The notes beneath the pieces were generated by a model, which was not told the DNA's origin, did no database searches, and saw nothing but the letters and a program-made list of their open reading frames with translations. The translations under genes were made by a program, and so were the position numbers. From the NCBI RefSeq assembly GCF_004784465.1, contig NZ_SRRU01000001.1:558001-622000 (forward strand): a stretch of DNA of 64,000 nucleotides. Reading direction: 5' to 3'. Below are positions 8,002 through 15,670 of the stretch, in pieces. Each line of letters starts with the position of its first letter. The stretch's first letter is position 1. This stretch comes from Streptomyces griseoluteus (lineage in GTDB: Bacteria; Actinomycetota; Actinomycetes; Streptomycetales; Streptomycetaceae).

Positions 8002-8424
8002 GGTTTTGCCTCTTCTTGTGTGCGCGGTGCGAGGCGAGCGCGGGGATCATGTCTGACCGTGCCGGGCACGTCGGCCACCGTACGGGCGAACCAACTGGGG
8101 CAAGCCGTAAGACACGGGACCTCTGCCGACGCTCTAGCGCTCGAACCGCTAAGGATGTCCCTCCGCTCGCCGTACGCGCGGTGCCGTACGGCCCAGGAGG
8201 GCTGTCAGGTCGGAGCCGATCGGGCCACCGACCGGGCATCCTCATACGTGCGCCACTGCCACAAAGGCGTTGAGCGCACCGAACATCGTCGGCGCACTCA
8301 GCAGGCGCATTACCACCATACCCCGGATTGCCGCACACGCGATGGCCGAATTGGTCACGTAGTCGTGGTCACAGTGGTTGACCAGGGGCTTCCGGGAGGG
8401 GTCGAGCGGGCTATTGTGCGCCTC
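8002..8424. other. Divergent promoter region of the helicase and ferritin-like genes
   Basis: 423 bases without a convincing gene. It holds the AGAGG ribosome site (8013-8009) of the helicase's CTG start, a hairpin GCCGTAC/GTACGGC (8167-8190), and TATTGT (8412-8417) seven bases before the ferritin-like ATG. A 118-codon minus-strand frame (8338-7982) crosses the CTG but has no family features. Confidence 0.5.
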
Positions 8425-9168
8425 ATGACTAGCTCTGACAAGCCTGAGAACCCCGAGACCGCGGGCGCCCCCACCGGTGTCGCCGCCCAGGACTGGGCGA
8501 CGGCCGCGGCGGACCCGCAGTACCGCGCCGCTGTCGTGGACCTGCTCGGCGCGCTCGCGTACGGCGAGCTGGCCGCGTTCGAGCGGCTCGCGGAGGACGC
8601 CAAGCTGGCGCCGACCCTCGCGGACAAGGCGGAGCTGGCCAAGATGGCCTCGGCGGAGTTCCACCACTTCGAGCGGCTGCGCAACCGGCTGACCGAGATC
8701 GGCGCCGAGCCCGCCGCCGCGATGGACCCCTTCGTCGCCGCGCTGGAGAGCTTCCACAAGCAGACGGCGCCCTCGGACTGGCTGGAGGGCCTGGTCAAGG
8801 CCTACGTCGGCGACTCGATCGCCAGTGACTTCTACCGCGAGGTCGCGGCCCGCCTCGACACCGACACCCGGGAACTCGTCCTCGCCGTGCTGGACGACAC
8901 CGGGCACGCGGAGTTCGCGGTGGAGAAGGTGCGTGCCGCCATCGACGCCGACCCGCGCGTGGGCGGGCGGCTCGCGCTGTGGGCGCGGCGGCTGATGGGC
9001 GAGGCGCTGTCGCAGTCGCAGCGGGTCGTCGCGGACCGGGACGCGCTCTCCACCATGCTGGTCGGCGGGGTCGCGGACGGCTTCGATCTCGCGGAGGTCG
9101 GACGGATGTTCACCCGGATCACCGAGGCGCACACCAAGCGGATGGCCGCGCTGGGCCTCGCGGCCTGA
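8425..9168 (+). CDS. Ferritin-like fold protein (MiaE-like)
   Basis: 247 residues. After a Pro/Ala-rich N-terminus it is nearly all helical. Glu/His pairs are spaced as in diiron ferritin-like bundles: YGELAAFERLAED, ASAEFHHFERLRN, then DDTGHAEFAVEK and ITEAHTKRM. The resemblance is to the actinobacterial ferritin-like proteins related to the tRNA hydroxylase MiaE; enzymatic activity is not established. It lacks a signal peptide. TATTGT lies seven bases before the ATG and there is no Shine-Dalgarno, so leaderless translation is likely. Its 3' end overlaps a small hairpin at 9164-9180. Confidence 0.7.
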   Translation: MTSSDKPENPETAGAPTGVAAQDWATAAADPQYRAAVVDLLGALAYGELAAFERLAEDAKLAPTLADKAELAKMASAEFHHFERLRNRLTEIGAEPAAAMDPFVAALESFHKQTAPSDWLEGLVKAYVGDSIASDFYREVAARLDTDTRELVLAVLDDTGHAEFAVEKVRAAIDADPRVGGRLALWARRLMGEALSQSQRVVADRDALSTMLVGGVADGFDLAEVGRMFTRITEAHTKRMAALGLAA

Positions 9169-9180
9169 CCGTCCGTCAGG
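9164..9180. terminator. Small hairpin at the convergent gene ends
   Basis: CCTGAC (9164-9169) pairs with GTCAGG (9175-9180) around CGTCC, overlapping the stop codon of the ferritin-like gene and lying just before the convergent membrane gene. Confidence 0.4.
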
Positions 9181-9185
9181 GGCGG

Positions 9186-9455
9186 CTACGCGGGCGCGGA
9201 TCGCCGGCGGAGCCGCCCGGCCGGGCGCAACAGCAGCGACAGGGAGGCGGCGGACACGACGGCCGCGCCGAGCAGGGTGAGCAGGACCGGGGCCGGGCCC
9301 AGGGCGCTGTGCGTGACGAAGTCCCCGAAGAGCGCACCCGCCACCGCGGTGGCGAAGACCAGCGGACGGGCGGGCAGCCGGTGCGGCAGGCGGTGCGCCG
9401 CCGCGAAGGCGAGGACGAGTCCGAGCGCGGCCGAACCGAGCACTTCGAGGATCAT
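9186..9455 (-). CDS. Small membrane protein, 89 residues
   Basis: Starts MILEVLGSAALGLVLAFAAA. Three hydrophobic stretches are visible (residues about 3-20, 32-48 and 55-73), followed by a basic tail, LLLRPAGRLRRRSAPA. I do not recognise a family. The hydrophobic pattern and the positive-inside tail indicate a small inner-membrane protein. The start is preceded by GGGAGG-like sequence (GGGAGGGACTCCTCG on the minus strand). It is convergent with the ferritin-like gene and on the same strand as the DUF3107 and TetR genes, which are separated from it by the terminator at 9580-9611. Confidence 0.55.
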   Translation of the reverse strand: MILEVLGSAALGLVLAFAAAHRLPHRLPARPLVFATAVAGALFGDFVTHSALGPAPVLLTLLGAAVVSAASLSLLLRPAGRLRRRSAPA

Positions 9456-9579
9456 CGAGGAGTCCCTCCCACGTCTGCGTGCTCATGCGGTCACAGCCCG
9501 ACATACCCGTGACCTGCGCGTTGCAATCCTCTCCTGGGCCCACCGGGTGCGCGAGCAGTGCGCGCCGGGGGCAGCGAAA

Positions 9580-9611
9580 AAGGGCCCGGTGGCGGGTGCC
9601 ACCGGGCCCTT
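9580..9611 (-). terminator. Intrinsic terminator of the DUF3107 gene
   Basis: A 14-bp stem, AAGGGCCCGGTGGC (9580-9593) with its complement at 9598-9611 and a four-base loop. On the minus strand it is followed by a T-run (TTTTTCGC). Confidence 0.9.
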
Positions 9612-9625
9612 GACGGATATCGCGC

Positions 9626-9853
9626 CTACAGCGTGCCGAACCCGACCTTGCGCGCGGTCGGCGCGCCGATCTCGACGTACGCCAGACGGTCCGCGGGGAC
9701 CACGACCTTGCGGCCGCGCTCGTCCTCCAGGCTCAGCAGCGGCGACTTGCCGGCCAGGGCGTCGGCCACGACGCGCTCGACCTCCTCGGCGCTCTGACCG
9801 CTCTCCAGAACGATCTCGCGGGGCGCGTGCTGCACGCCGATCTTGACCTCCAC
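9626..9853 (-). CDS. DUF3107 protein (TB9.4 homologue)
   Basis: 75-residue protein starting VEVKIGVQHAPREIVLES and containing SAEEVERVVADALAGKSPLL and a C-terminal RLAYVEIGAPTARKVGFG. This matches the DUF3107 family, whose mycobacterial member TB9.4 (Rv3208A) is likewise next to a TetR gene. Function is unknown; it is a small soluble alpha/beta protein. The GTG at 9853 is chosen over an in-frame start at 9910 because GGAGGG lies eight bases upstream and the family begins there. A strong T-run terminator follows at 9580-9611. Confidence 0.85.
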   Translation of the reverse strand: MEVKIGVQHAPREIVLESGQSAEEVERVVADALAGKSPLLSLEDERGRKVVVPADRLAYVEIGAPTARKVGFGTL

Positions 9854-9989
9854 GGCTATGTCCCTCCGACGGTCAGTGATGTGCGCGTTCTGCCGCGCCG
9901 TACCCAGCACACATTAGCCCGGTGAGGGGACGCGCATGCTTCTGGCGGGAACGCCATCAGCGAACACGCCCCACCGGCGCGTCGGCGGG

Positions 9990-10631
9990 TCAGTGGTGGT
10001 CGGTGCCGTGCAGCGGGAAACCGGCGATGCCACGCCACGCCAGCGAGGCGAGCAACTGCACCGCCTGGTCGCGCGGCACGCTGCGGTCGCTGTGCAGCCA
10101 GGAACGGGCCACCACCTGGGCGAGGCCGCCGAGCCCGGAGGCCAGCAGCATCGACTCCGCGCGGGACAGGCCGGTGTCCTCCGCGATGACGTCGCAGATC
10201 GCCTCGGCGCACTCGGTGGTCACCTTGTCGACGCGCTCGCGCACGGCCGGCTCGTTCGTCAGGTCCGACTCGAAGACCAGACGGAAGGCGCCGCCGTCGT
10301 GCTCGATGTACGCGAAGTAGGCGTCCATGGTCGCCCGCACGCGCTGCTTGTTGTCGGTCGTCGAGGCGAGCGCGGCGCGCACGGCCTGGATCAGGGCCTC
10401 GCAGTGCTGGTCCAGCAGGGCCAGATAGAGGTCGAGCTTGCCGGGGAAGTGCTGGTAGAGCACCGGCTTGCTGACTCCGGCGCGCTCGGCGATGTCGTCC
10501 ATCGCGGCCGCGTGATAGCCCTGGGCGACGAAAACCTCCTGGGCAGCGCCCAGCAACTGGTTGCGCCGGGCTCGGCGCGGCAGACGGGTGCCGCGCGGGC
10601 GTGCTGCCTCTGTTTGCTCGATGGCTGTCAC
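9990..10631 (-). CDS. TetR-family transcriptional regulator
   Basis: 213 residues. The N-terminal helix-turn-helix is typical: QLLGAAQEVFVAQGYHAAAM then DDIAERAGVSKPVLYQHFPG and KLDLYLALLDQHCEAL. The C-terminal ligand domain is helical and includes FRLVFESDLTNEPAVRERV. It probably represses its own or nearby genes in response to a small molecule; the ligand is unknown. The same TetR sits beside DUF3107 in mycobacteria (Rv3208), so the linkage is old. The GTG at 10631 has GGAGG four bases upstream; an ATG at 10655 would add eight residues but lacks a site. Confidence 0.85.
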   Translation of the reverse strand: MTAIEQTEAARPRGTRLPRRARRNQLLGAAQEVFVAQGYHAAAMDDIAERAGVSKPVLYQHFPGKLDLYLALLDQHCEALIQAVRAALASTTDNKQRVRATMDAYFAYIEHDGGAFRLVFESDLTNEPAVRERVDKVTTECAEAICDVIAEDTGLSRAESMLLASGLGGLAQVVARSWLHSDRSVPRDQAVQLLASLAWRGIAGFPLHGTDHH

Positions 10632-10775
10632 GCCGCCTCCCAATGTCGTCCTCATGCGGTGTCGGCCGCGCCGCCATCGTACTTTTCGGTAACCCCGGCG
10701 TGCGCGGTGCGAGCGCAGAATTTCACGTACCGGACGACGGCGAAAGCCGTGGCCCCGGCCCCGGTGCGCGCCCGG

Positions 10776-11087
10776 TCAGCGGTAGTCCTCGTCGTCGATC
10801 CTGACCACGCGGGCCTGCTCGATGAGATCGCCCTCGCTGCCCCGGTCCGGGTCCACCTGGGTCAGCGGCTCGTCTTCGTCGGTCCTGACCACCCGGGCCT
10901 GCTCGATGAGATCACCCTCGCTTCCCCGGGCCGGGTCCAACTCGGTCAGCGGCTCGTCCCGCTCCTCCGTGAGCGGGGCGTGCTGCTCGGCGGCGTCGGG
11001 CTCGGGGGCCTCGACATCCTCGATCTCGGGCTCCGTGTCGTCGTCGGGGCTCTCGATCTCGTCCGGCTCGATGGGGTCGTGGGCCAT
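10776..11087 (-). CDS. Acidic protein with an internal repeat, 103 residues
   Basis: Very acidic protein starting MAHDPIEPDEIESPDDDTEP. Its C-terminal half repeats one unit twice: DEPLTELDPARGSEGDLIEQ-ARVVR and DEPLTQVDPDRGSEGDLIEQ-ARVVR, ending IDDEDYR. The corresponding DNA (about 10785-10845 and 10860-10920) is also nearly repeated, pointing to a recent duplication. GGGAGG is five bases before the ATG at 11087. No domain is recognised and it is probably disordered. Similar acidic proteins are common in Streptomyces. It is on the same strand as TetR but 144 bases upstream, and divergent from the hydrolase gene. Confidence 0.7.
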   Translation of the reverse strand: MAHDPIEPDEIESPDDDTEPEIEDVEAPEPDAAEQHAPLTEERDEPLTELDPARGSEGDLIEQARVVRTDEDEPLTQVDPDRGSEGDLIEQARVVRIDDEDYR

Positions 11088-11287
11088 GACGGCCTCCCTT
11101 TCTTCCAGCTTCCGCCCAGAAATCTCTTCCGGAACCTCTGGCTCGGGCGGGTACCCCGCGGCTGCGCTGTCATACGAGCCTAGGAGACCGCCCAAGGCCG
11201 CGCCACGCCGTCGGCGGTACCCGGACCGGCGCCCCGGGTGTCCCCGCCTGTGAGGGCGAACACATGAGCTGCGGTGTGATCGTCTCG

Positions 11288-11293
11288 TAACAT
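11288..11293 (+). promoter_or_regulatory. -10 element TAACAT of a leaderless promoter
   Basis: TAACAT ends six bases before the ATG of the alpha/beta hydrolase gene, so transcription should begin at or next to the start codon. The -35 region is not consensus. Confidence 0.45.
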
Positions 11294-11299
11294 TGCCGC

Positions 11300-12280
11300 A
11301 TGTCTTCGACCGAGTCACCTTCCGTGCCGGCCGCGAGCGTGCTCCCCCGGGTCGCACCCGTAAGGGTGGGCGACGGCGAGCGGATGAGGTCGGTGCGGCT
11401 GCCGGGGGTCACCCTTACGGTGCGGTCCCGGCCGCCGACGCGGGAGGGTCTCGAGCCCGCGCTGTTCGTGCACGGGCTCGGCGGGTCCTCGCAGAACTGG
11501 TCCCTGCTGATGGCCGCGTTGGACGGTGTCGTCGACCCCGAGGCCGTCGACCTGCCGGGCTTCGGCGACTCCCCGCCGCCGGACGACGGCGACTACTCCG
11601 TCACCGGGCACGCGCGCGCGGTCATCCGCCACCTGGACGCGGCCGGACGCGGGCCGGTCCACCTGCTGGGCAACTCGCTCGGCGGCGCGGTCTCCACGCG
11701 GGTGGCCGCCGTCCGCCCGGACCTGGTGCGCACCCTGACACTGGTCTCGCCCGCCCTGCCGGAGCTGCGCATCCAGCGCAGCGCGGTCCCCACCGCCCTG
11801 CTGGGCGTGCCCGGTGTGGCCGCGCTGTTCAACCGGTTCACCCGTGAGTGGACCGCCGAGCAGCGGGTGCGCGGGGTGACGGCCCTGTGTTACGGCGATC
11901 CCACGATCGTGACGCCGGAGGCGTTCGGGTACGCGGTGGAGGAGCTGGAACGGCGCCTGAGGCTGCCGTACTTCTGGGACGCGATGACCCGCTCCGCGCG
12001 CGGGATCGTGGACGCCTACACCCTGGGCGGGCAGCAGGGGCTGTGGCGGCAGGCCGAGCGGGTACTCGCGCCGACCCTGCTGGTCTACGGTGGCCGTGAC
12101 CAACTCGTCGGCTTCCGTATGGCCGCCAAGGCCGCCCGCTCCTTCAGGGACTCCCGTCTGCTGTCCCTGCCGGACGCCGGGCACGTGGCGATGATGGAAT
12201 ACCCGGAGCTGGTGGCCAGGGCGTTCCGCGAACTTCTCGCGGAGAGCGCCGCATCGGGCGCCACGGACGCGGAGAACTGA
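11300..12280 (+). CDS. Alpha/beta-hydrolase fold protein
   Basis: 326 residues. An N-terminal extension is followed by the hydrolase core: the oxyanion segment FVHGLGGSSQNW (57-68), LPGFGDS, the nucleophile elbow GNSLGG with Ser126, a cap region, then YGGRDQLVG (catalytic Asp) and LPDAGHVAMMEYPEL (catalytic His). It is probably a cytosolic esterase or lyase-type hydrolase; the substrate cannot be predicted. No signal peptide. TAACAT six bases upstream and no Shine-Dalgarno suggest leaderless translation. The DUF3152 gene follows eight bases after its stop and is probably cotranscribed. Confidence 0.8.
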   Translation: MSSTESPSVPAASVLPRVAPVRVGDGERMRSVRLPGVTLTVRSRPPTREGLEPALFVHGLGGSSQNWSLLMAALDGVVDPEAVDLPGFGDSPPPDDGDYSVTGHARAVIRHLDAAGRGPVHLLGNSLGGAVSTRVAAVRPDLVRTLTLVSPALPELRIQRSAVPTALLGVPGVAALFNRFTREWTAEQRVRGVTALCYGDPTIVTPEAFGYAVEELERRLRLPYFWDAMTRSARGIVDAYTLGGQQGLWRQAERVLAPTLLVYGGRDQLVGFRMAAKAARSFRDSRLLSLPDAGHVAMMEYPELVARAFRELLAESAASGATDAEN

Positions 12281-12288
12281 GGGCAGGG

Positions 12289-13593
12289 GTGGGACGACAC
12301 AGTCGCCGAGGACCGGCTCCCAAGGGGGACGCCTCGGCCATAGAGGGCGCCGCCCCGGCGGCCGGGGGCACCCAGGACGTCGCCGGAACCGGTGACTTCG
12401 CCGCGCGCCCGAGACCGCGCCCACGGGGCGGTGAGTCGTGGAGTGCCGGATCTCAGGGTGGCTTCGGCGCGACCGTGAGCGGTGCCGGACGCCGTGTCCC
12501 GTCGGACCGGCGCGAGGAAGACCGGGCGCCGGGTGCCTTCGGTTCCGCGCGGGGCGGTCACCCCGAGCAGCGTGAAGAGGGCGGCGGCTGGGGCGAGTTC
12601 GAGAACCGGCGCGCCACGCCGACTCCCTTCCCGAGGCAGCGGCGCGCGGAGCCGGCGGACGCGGGCTCCGGCCCCCGCCGTGAGTACCTGGACGCCTTCG
12701 CCGAGGGTGCCGCACCCCAGGCGCCCCGGCGGGCCGAGGTGCCCGAGCCGAGGACCGCGCCCGCCGGGGGCGGCGCGCCTCCGGCGACCGTGCCCGCCGC
12801 CCGGCACGGCGGCAAGGGGCGGGCCTTCACCGGGGTCGCGGCCGCCGCCGTGACCACCGTGCTCGCCGTCGTCGTCGCCGGCCAGGTGGCCGACGGCCGC
12901 GCCGAGGGCGAGTCGCGGGCCCAGGCCGCGGGAGGCGCCCTGCCGCCCGCTGCCCAGGCCGTGCCCTCCAGCGCGCCGAGCGCCGTCCCGCTGACGTACG
13001 CCCAGAAGATGGGCCGGCTCTATCCCCTGGGGGCGACCCTCAAGGGTTCCGGCGAGTTCGACACCGTGCCCGGCTCGGCGAAGGCGCCCGGCAAGGGCCC
13101 GAAAATGACCTACCGGGTCGACGTCGAGCAGGGGCTCGGCCTGGACGGCGCGCTGTTCGCCGACGCCGTGCAGCGCACCCTCAACGACGACCGGAGCTGG
13201 GCGCACGGCGGTCAGCGCACTTTCGAGCGGGTCTCCACCGGCAAGCCGGACTTCGTGATCACGCTGGCCAGCCCCGGCACGACCGCCGAGTGGTGCGCCA
13301 AGTCGGGCCTGGACACCACCGAGGACAACGTCTCCTGCGACTCGGCGGCCACCGAGCGCGTGATGATCAACGCGTACCGCTGGGCGCAGGGCAGTGTCAC
13401 CTACGGGGACGCCAAGATCCACGCCTACCGCCAGATGCTGATCAACCACGAGGTCGGCCACCGGCTCGGGCACGGCCACGTCACCTGCCAGAAGGACGGC
13501 GCGATCGCCCCGGTGATGCAGCAGCAGACCAAGTTCCTCGACCACGACGGAATCCACTGTCTGCCCAACGCCTGGCCCTATCCCAAGAGTTGA
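12289..13593 (+). CDS. DUF3152 membrane-anchored metallopeptidase-like protein
   Basis: 434 residues. A long N-terminal disordered, Arg/Pro/Gly-rich cytoplasmic region precedes a single membrane helix (FTGVAAAAVTTVLAVVVAGQ, about residues 182-201), then an extracellular domain. The domain carries INHEVGHRLGHGH (about 386-397), an HExxHxxGH zinc-peptidase signature, with nearby Cys residues (EWCAKSG, VSCDS, VTCQK, IHCLP) likely in disulfides. This fits the DUF3152 family (mycobacterial Rv3207c). Proteolysis is inferred from the motif only. The GTG at 12289 follows GGGCAGGG. The same neighbour set in mycobacteria (TetR, DUF3107, moeZ) supports the assignment. Confidence 0.8.
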   Translation: MGRHSRRGPAPKGDASAIEGAAPAAGGTQDVAGTGDFAARPRPRPRGGESWSAGSQGGFGATVSGAGRRVPSDRREEDRAPGAFGSARGGHPEQREEGGGWGEFENRRATPTPFPRQRRAEPADAGSGPRREYLDAFAEGAAPQAPRRAEVPEPRTAPAGGGAPPATVPAARHGGKGRAFTGVAAAAVTTVLAVVVAGQVADGRAEGESRAQAAGGALPPAAQAVPSSAPSAVPLTYAQKMGRLYPLGATLKGSGEFDTVPGSAKAPGKGPKMTYRVDVEQGLGLDGALFADAVQRTLNDDRSWAHGGQRTFERVSTGKPDFVITLASPGTTAEWCAKSGLDTTEDNVSCDSAATERVMINAYRWAQGSVTYGDAKIHAYRQMLINHEVGHRLGHGHVTCQKDGAIAPVMQQQTKFLDHDGIHCLPNAWPYPKS

Positions 13594-13623
13594 CACAGAA
13601 ACAGCCGCAGGAGTTGACGGGGC

Positions 13624-13650
13624 CGACTCATGTCACATTGACATGAGTCG
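13624..13650. promoter_or_regulatory. Perfect 27-bp palindromic operator candidate
   Basis: Arms CGACTCATGTCA (13624-13635) and TGACATGAGTCG (13639-13650) are exact reverse complements around the spacer CAT. The right arm overlaps the -35 hexamer TTGACA (13638-13643) of the promoter reading into the leader peptide and ABC operon, which is where a repressor would act. The regulator is unknown. Confidence 0.65.
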
Positions 13651-13666
13651 CAAGTTCGTTCATATT
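13638..13666 (+). promoter_or_regulatory. Sigma-70-type promoter of the leader peptide and peptide ABC operon
   Basis: A perfect -35 TTGACA (13638-13643), a 17-base spacer and -10 CATATT (13661-13666). The predicted transcription start, about seven bases later, coincides with the ATG at 13674, so the first message should be leaderless. Confidence 0.65.
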
Positions 13667-13673
13667 TCTGCGC

Positions 13674-13769
13674 ATGTGGTCCCGTCACTCCGTCTTCCGC
13701 AGCGCCGCCATCGAGCTGGCGCTCATCGGTGTGACCGCCCTCTGCGTGGCCGACATCGACTGTCGCTGA
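13674..13769 (+). CDS. Leaderless Cys-containing leader peptide (Ms5788A-like)
   Basis: 31-residue ORF starting MWSRHSVFRSAAIELALIG and ending VTALCVADIDCR, with Cys near and at the C-terminus. The start codon coincides with the predicted transcription start. Short leaderless peptides with C-terminal Cys residues are known in actinobacteria (the mycobacterial Ms5788A type) upstream of sulfur-related or transport operons, where Cys-limited translation affects downstream expression. Here the peptide ends 184 bases before the lipoprotein gene of a peptide-type ABC transporter, and the gap has small hairpins (CACCTG/CAGGTG at 13868-13883). Family similarity is from memory; the regulatory role is inferred. 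Confidence 0.55.
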   Translation: MWSRHSVFRSAAIELALIGVTALCVADIDCR

Positions 13770-13953
13770 CGCCGCCTTCCTGGCGTCCGCGTCGATACGT
13801 GCCCTTTTCATCCTGCCGCCCGTGAGCTTCCTCGCGGGATCTCTCGACGACTGACGCCGGGGCCGGCACCTGTCCGCAGGTGTCTCATTCATCGTCCCCA
13901 TGTCTCACCCCTCGGACAAGCCGGGGGGTCCCCCCGAGAGGTCGTCCTTTCCG

Positions 13954-15666
13954 ATGCGTCAATCGTCCGTCATAGCGCGCCGCGTGGCAGCGGCATCCGT
14001 CGGCCTGGTCGTGGCAGCGGGCGCCGCCGCCTGCGGCCCTGAGGACAACGATGCCAAGGGCGCCGGTGGCGACTCCACGCCCCACAAGGGCGGCACCCTC
14101 ACCGTGCTGAACGCCGAGGCCCAGACCGACTTCGACCCGGCCCGCCTCTACACCTCCGGCGGCGGCAACGTCCCCTCGCTGGTCTTCCGCACCCTCACCA
14201 CGCGCAACCGCGAGAACGGCGCCGAGGGCGCCAAGGTGGTCCCCGACCTCGCCACCGACACCGGCCGCCCCAACAAGGACGCGACCGTGTGGACGTACAC
14301 CCTGAAGAAGGGGCTGAAGTACGAGGACGGGACGCCGATCACCTCGGCCGACATCAAGTACGGCATCGAGCGGTCCTTCGCCCCCGAACTCTCCGGTGGC
14401 GCACCCTACTTGCGGGACTGGTTGAGCGGCGCCGCCGACTACCAGGGGCCGTACAAGGACAAGAAGGGCCTTTCCGCGATCGCGACGCCGGACGCGCGCA
14501 CGATCGTCTTCCACCTGAACAAGCCCGAGGGCGAGTTCCCGTTCCTCGCCACCCAGACGCAGTTCACCCCGGTGCCCAAGAGCAAGGACACCGGCACCAA
14601 GTACGAGCAGCACCCGGTCTCCTCGGGGCCGTACCGGGTGGTCAAGAACCAGAACGACGGCGAGCGTGTGCTGCTGGAGCGCAACCCGCACTGGAGCGGT
14701 GACGACGAGCGCAAGGCGTACCCGGACAAGGTCGACGTGCGCTCCGGGCTCGACTCCTCCGTCATCAACCAGCGGCTCGCCGCCTCCCAGGGCGCCGACA
14801 AGGCCGCCGTCACCACCGACACCAACCTCGGCCCGGCCGAACTCGCCCGCGTCAGCGGCGACAAGAGCCTCGCCGCCCGCGTGGGCACCGGCCACTTCGG
14901 TTACACGAACTACATCGCCTTCAACCCGAAGGTGAAGCCGTTCGACGACCCCAAGGTGCGCCAGGCGATCTCGTACGCCGTCGACCGCTCCTCGGTGATC
15001 AACGCGGCCGGCGGTTCCGCGCTCGCCGAGCCGGCCACCACCTTCCTGCCCGACCAGAAGTCCTTCGGGTACACCCCGCACGACCTGTTCCCGGCGGGCA
15101 AGTCCGGCAACGCGGCCAAGGCGAAGGAGCTGCTGAAGGAGGCCGGGCACCCGAACGGGCTGACCGTCACCCTCACGCATTCCAACAGCAAGGACTTCGA
15201 GACCAGCCCGGAGATCGCCACCGCCCTCCAGGACGCGCTGAAGAAGGCCGGGATCACGGTCCGGCTCCAGGGTCTGGAGGACAACGACTACCGGGACAAG
15301 ATCCACAGCATCAAGACCGAGCCCGGCTTCTTCCTCGCCCACTGGGGTGCCGACTGGCCCTCCGGCGGCCCCTTCCTCGCCCCGATCTTCGACGGCCGCC
15401 AGATCGTCAAGGACGGCGCCAACTTCAACACCGGTCTGCTGGACGACAAGTCGGTCAACACCGAGATCGACGCCATCAACAAGCTGACCGACCTGAACGC
15501 GGCCGCCGCCCGCTGGGGCGCGCTGGACAAGAAGATCGCCGGACAGGCCCTCGTCGTCCCGCTGTTCCACCCCGTCTACAAGCGCCTGTACGGCTCGGAC
15601 GTCAAGAACATCGTGATCAGCGACTGGACCGGCGTGCTGGACATCTCCCAGGTCGCGGTGAAGTGA
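13954..15666 (+). CDS. ABC transporter substrate-binding lipoprotein (family 5, peptide type)
   Basis: 570-residue extracellular solute-binding lipoprotein. The signal peptide MRQSSVIARRVAAASVGLVV runs into the lipobox AAAC with Cys27 as the lipid-modified residue. The mature protein has the SBP_bac_5 pattern: GGTLTVLNAEAQTDFDPARL, the TYTLKKGLKYEDGTPITSAD segment, SSGPYRV, NPHW and FDDPKVRQAISYAVDRSSV. Members bind oligopeptides, dipeptides, nickel chelates or glutathione; the Cys leader upstream hints at sulfur-containing peptides. The ATG at 13954 is preferred over 13900 because it gives a clean signal peptide and GAGAGG lies upstream. It is the first structural gene of a four-gene operon. 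Confidence 0.85.
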   Translation: MRQSSVIARRVAAASVGLVVAAGAAACGPEDNDAKGAGGDSTPHKGGTLTVLNAEAQTDFDPARLYTSGGGNVPSLVFRTLTTRNRENGAEGAKVVPDLATDTGRPNKDATVWTYTLKKGLKYEDGTPITSADIKYGIERSFAPELSGGAPYLRDWLSGAADYQGPYKDKKGLSAIATPDARTIVFHLNKPEGEFPFLATQTQFTPVPKSKDTGTKYEQHPVSSGPYRVVKNQNDGERVLLERNPHWSGDDERKAYPDKVDVRSGLDSSVINQRLAASQGADKAAVTTDTNLGPAELARVSGDKSLAARVGTGHFGYTNYIAFNPKVKPFDDPKVRQAISYAVDRSSVINAAGGSALAEPATTFLPDQKSFGYTPHDLFPAGKSGNAAKAKELLKEAGHPNGLTVTLTHSNSKDFETSPEIATALQDALKKAGITVRLQGLEDNDYRDKIHSIKTEPGFFLAHWGADWPSGGPFLAPIFDGRQIVKDGANFNTGLLDDKSVNTEIDAINKLTDLNAAAARWGALDKKIAGQALVVPLFHPVYKRLYGSDVKNIVISDWTGVLDISQVAVK

Positions 15667-15670
15667 CCCG

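Noticed and set aside
7982..8338. 118-codon ORF overlapping the helicase start
   Set aside because: Cys/Arg-rich composition typical of out-of-frame translation and no ribosome site; could only be a uORF.
6826..8424. Upstream extension of the ferritin-like gene to 6826
   Set aside because: The extension is antisense to the helicase; the family begins at 8425, where a leaderless promoter fits.
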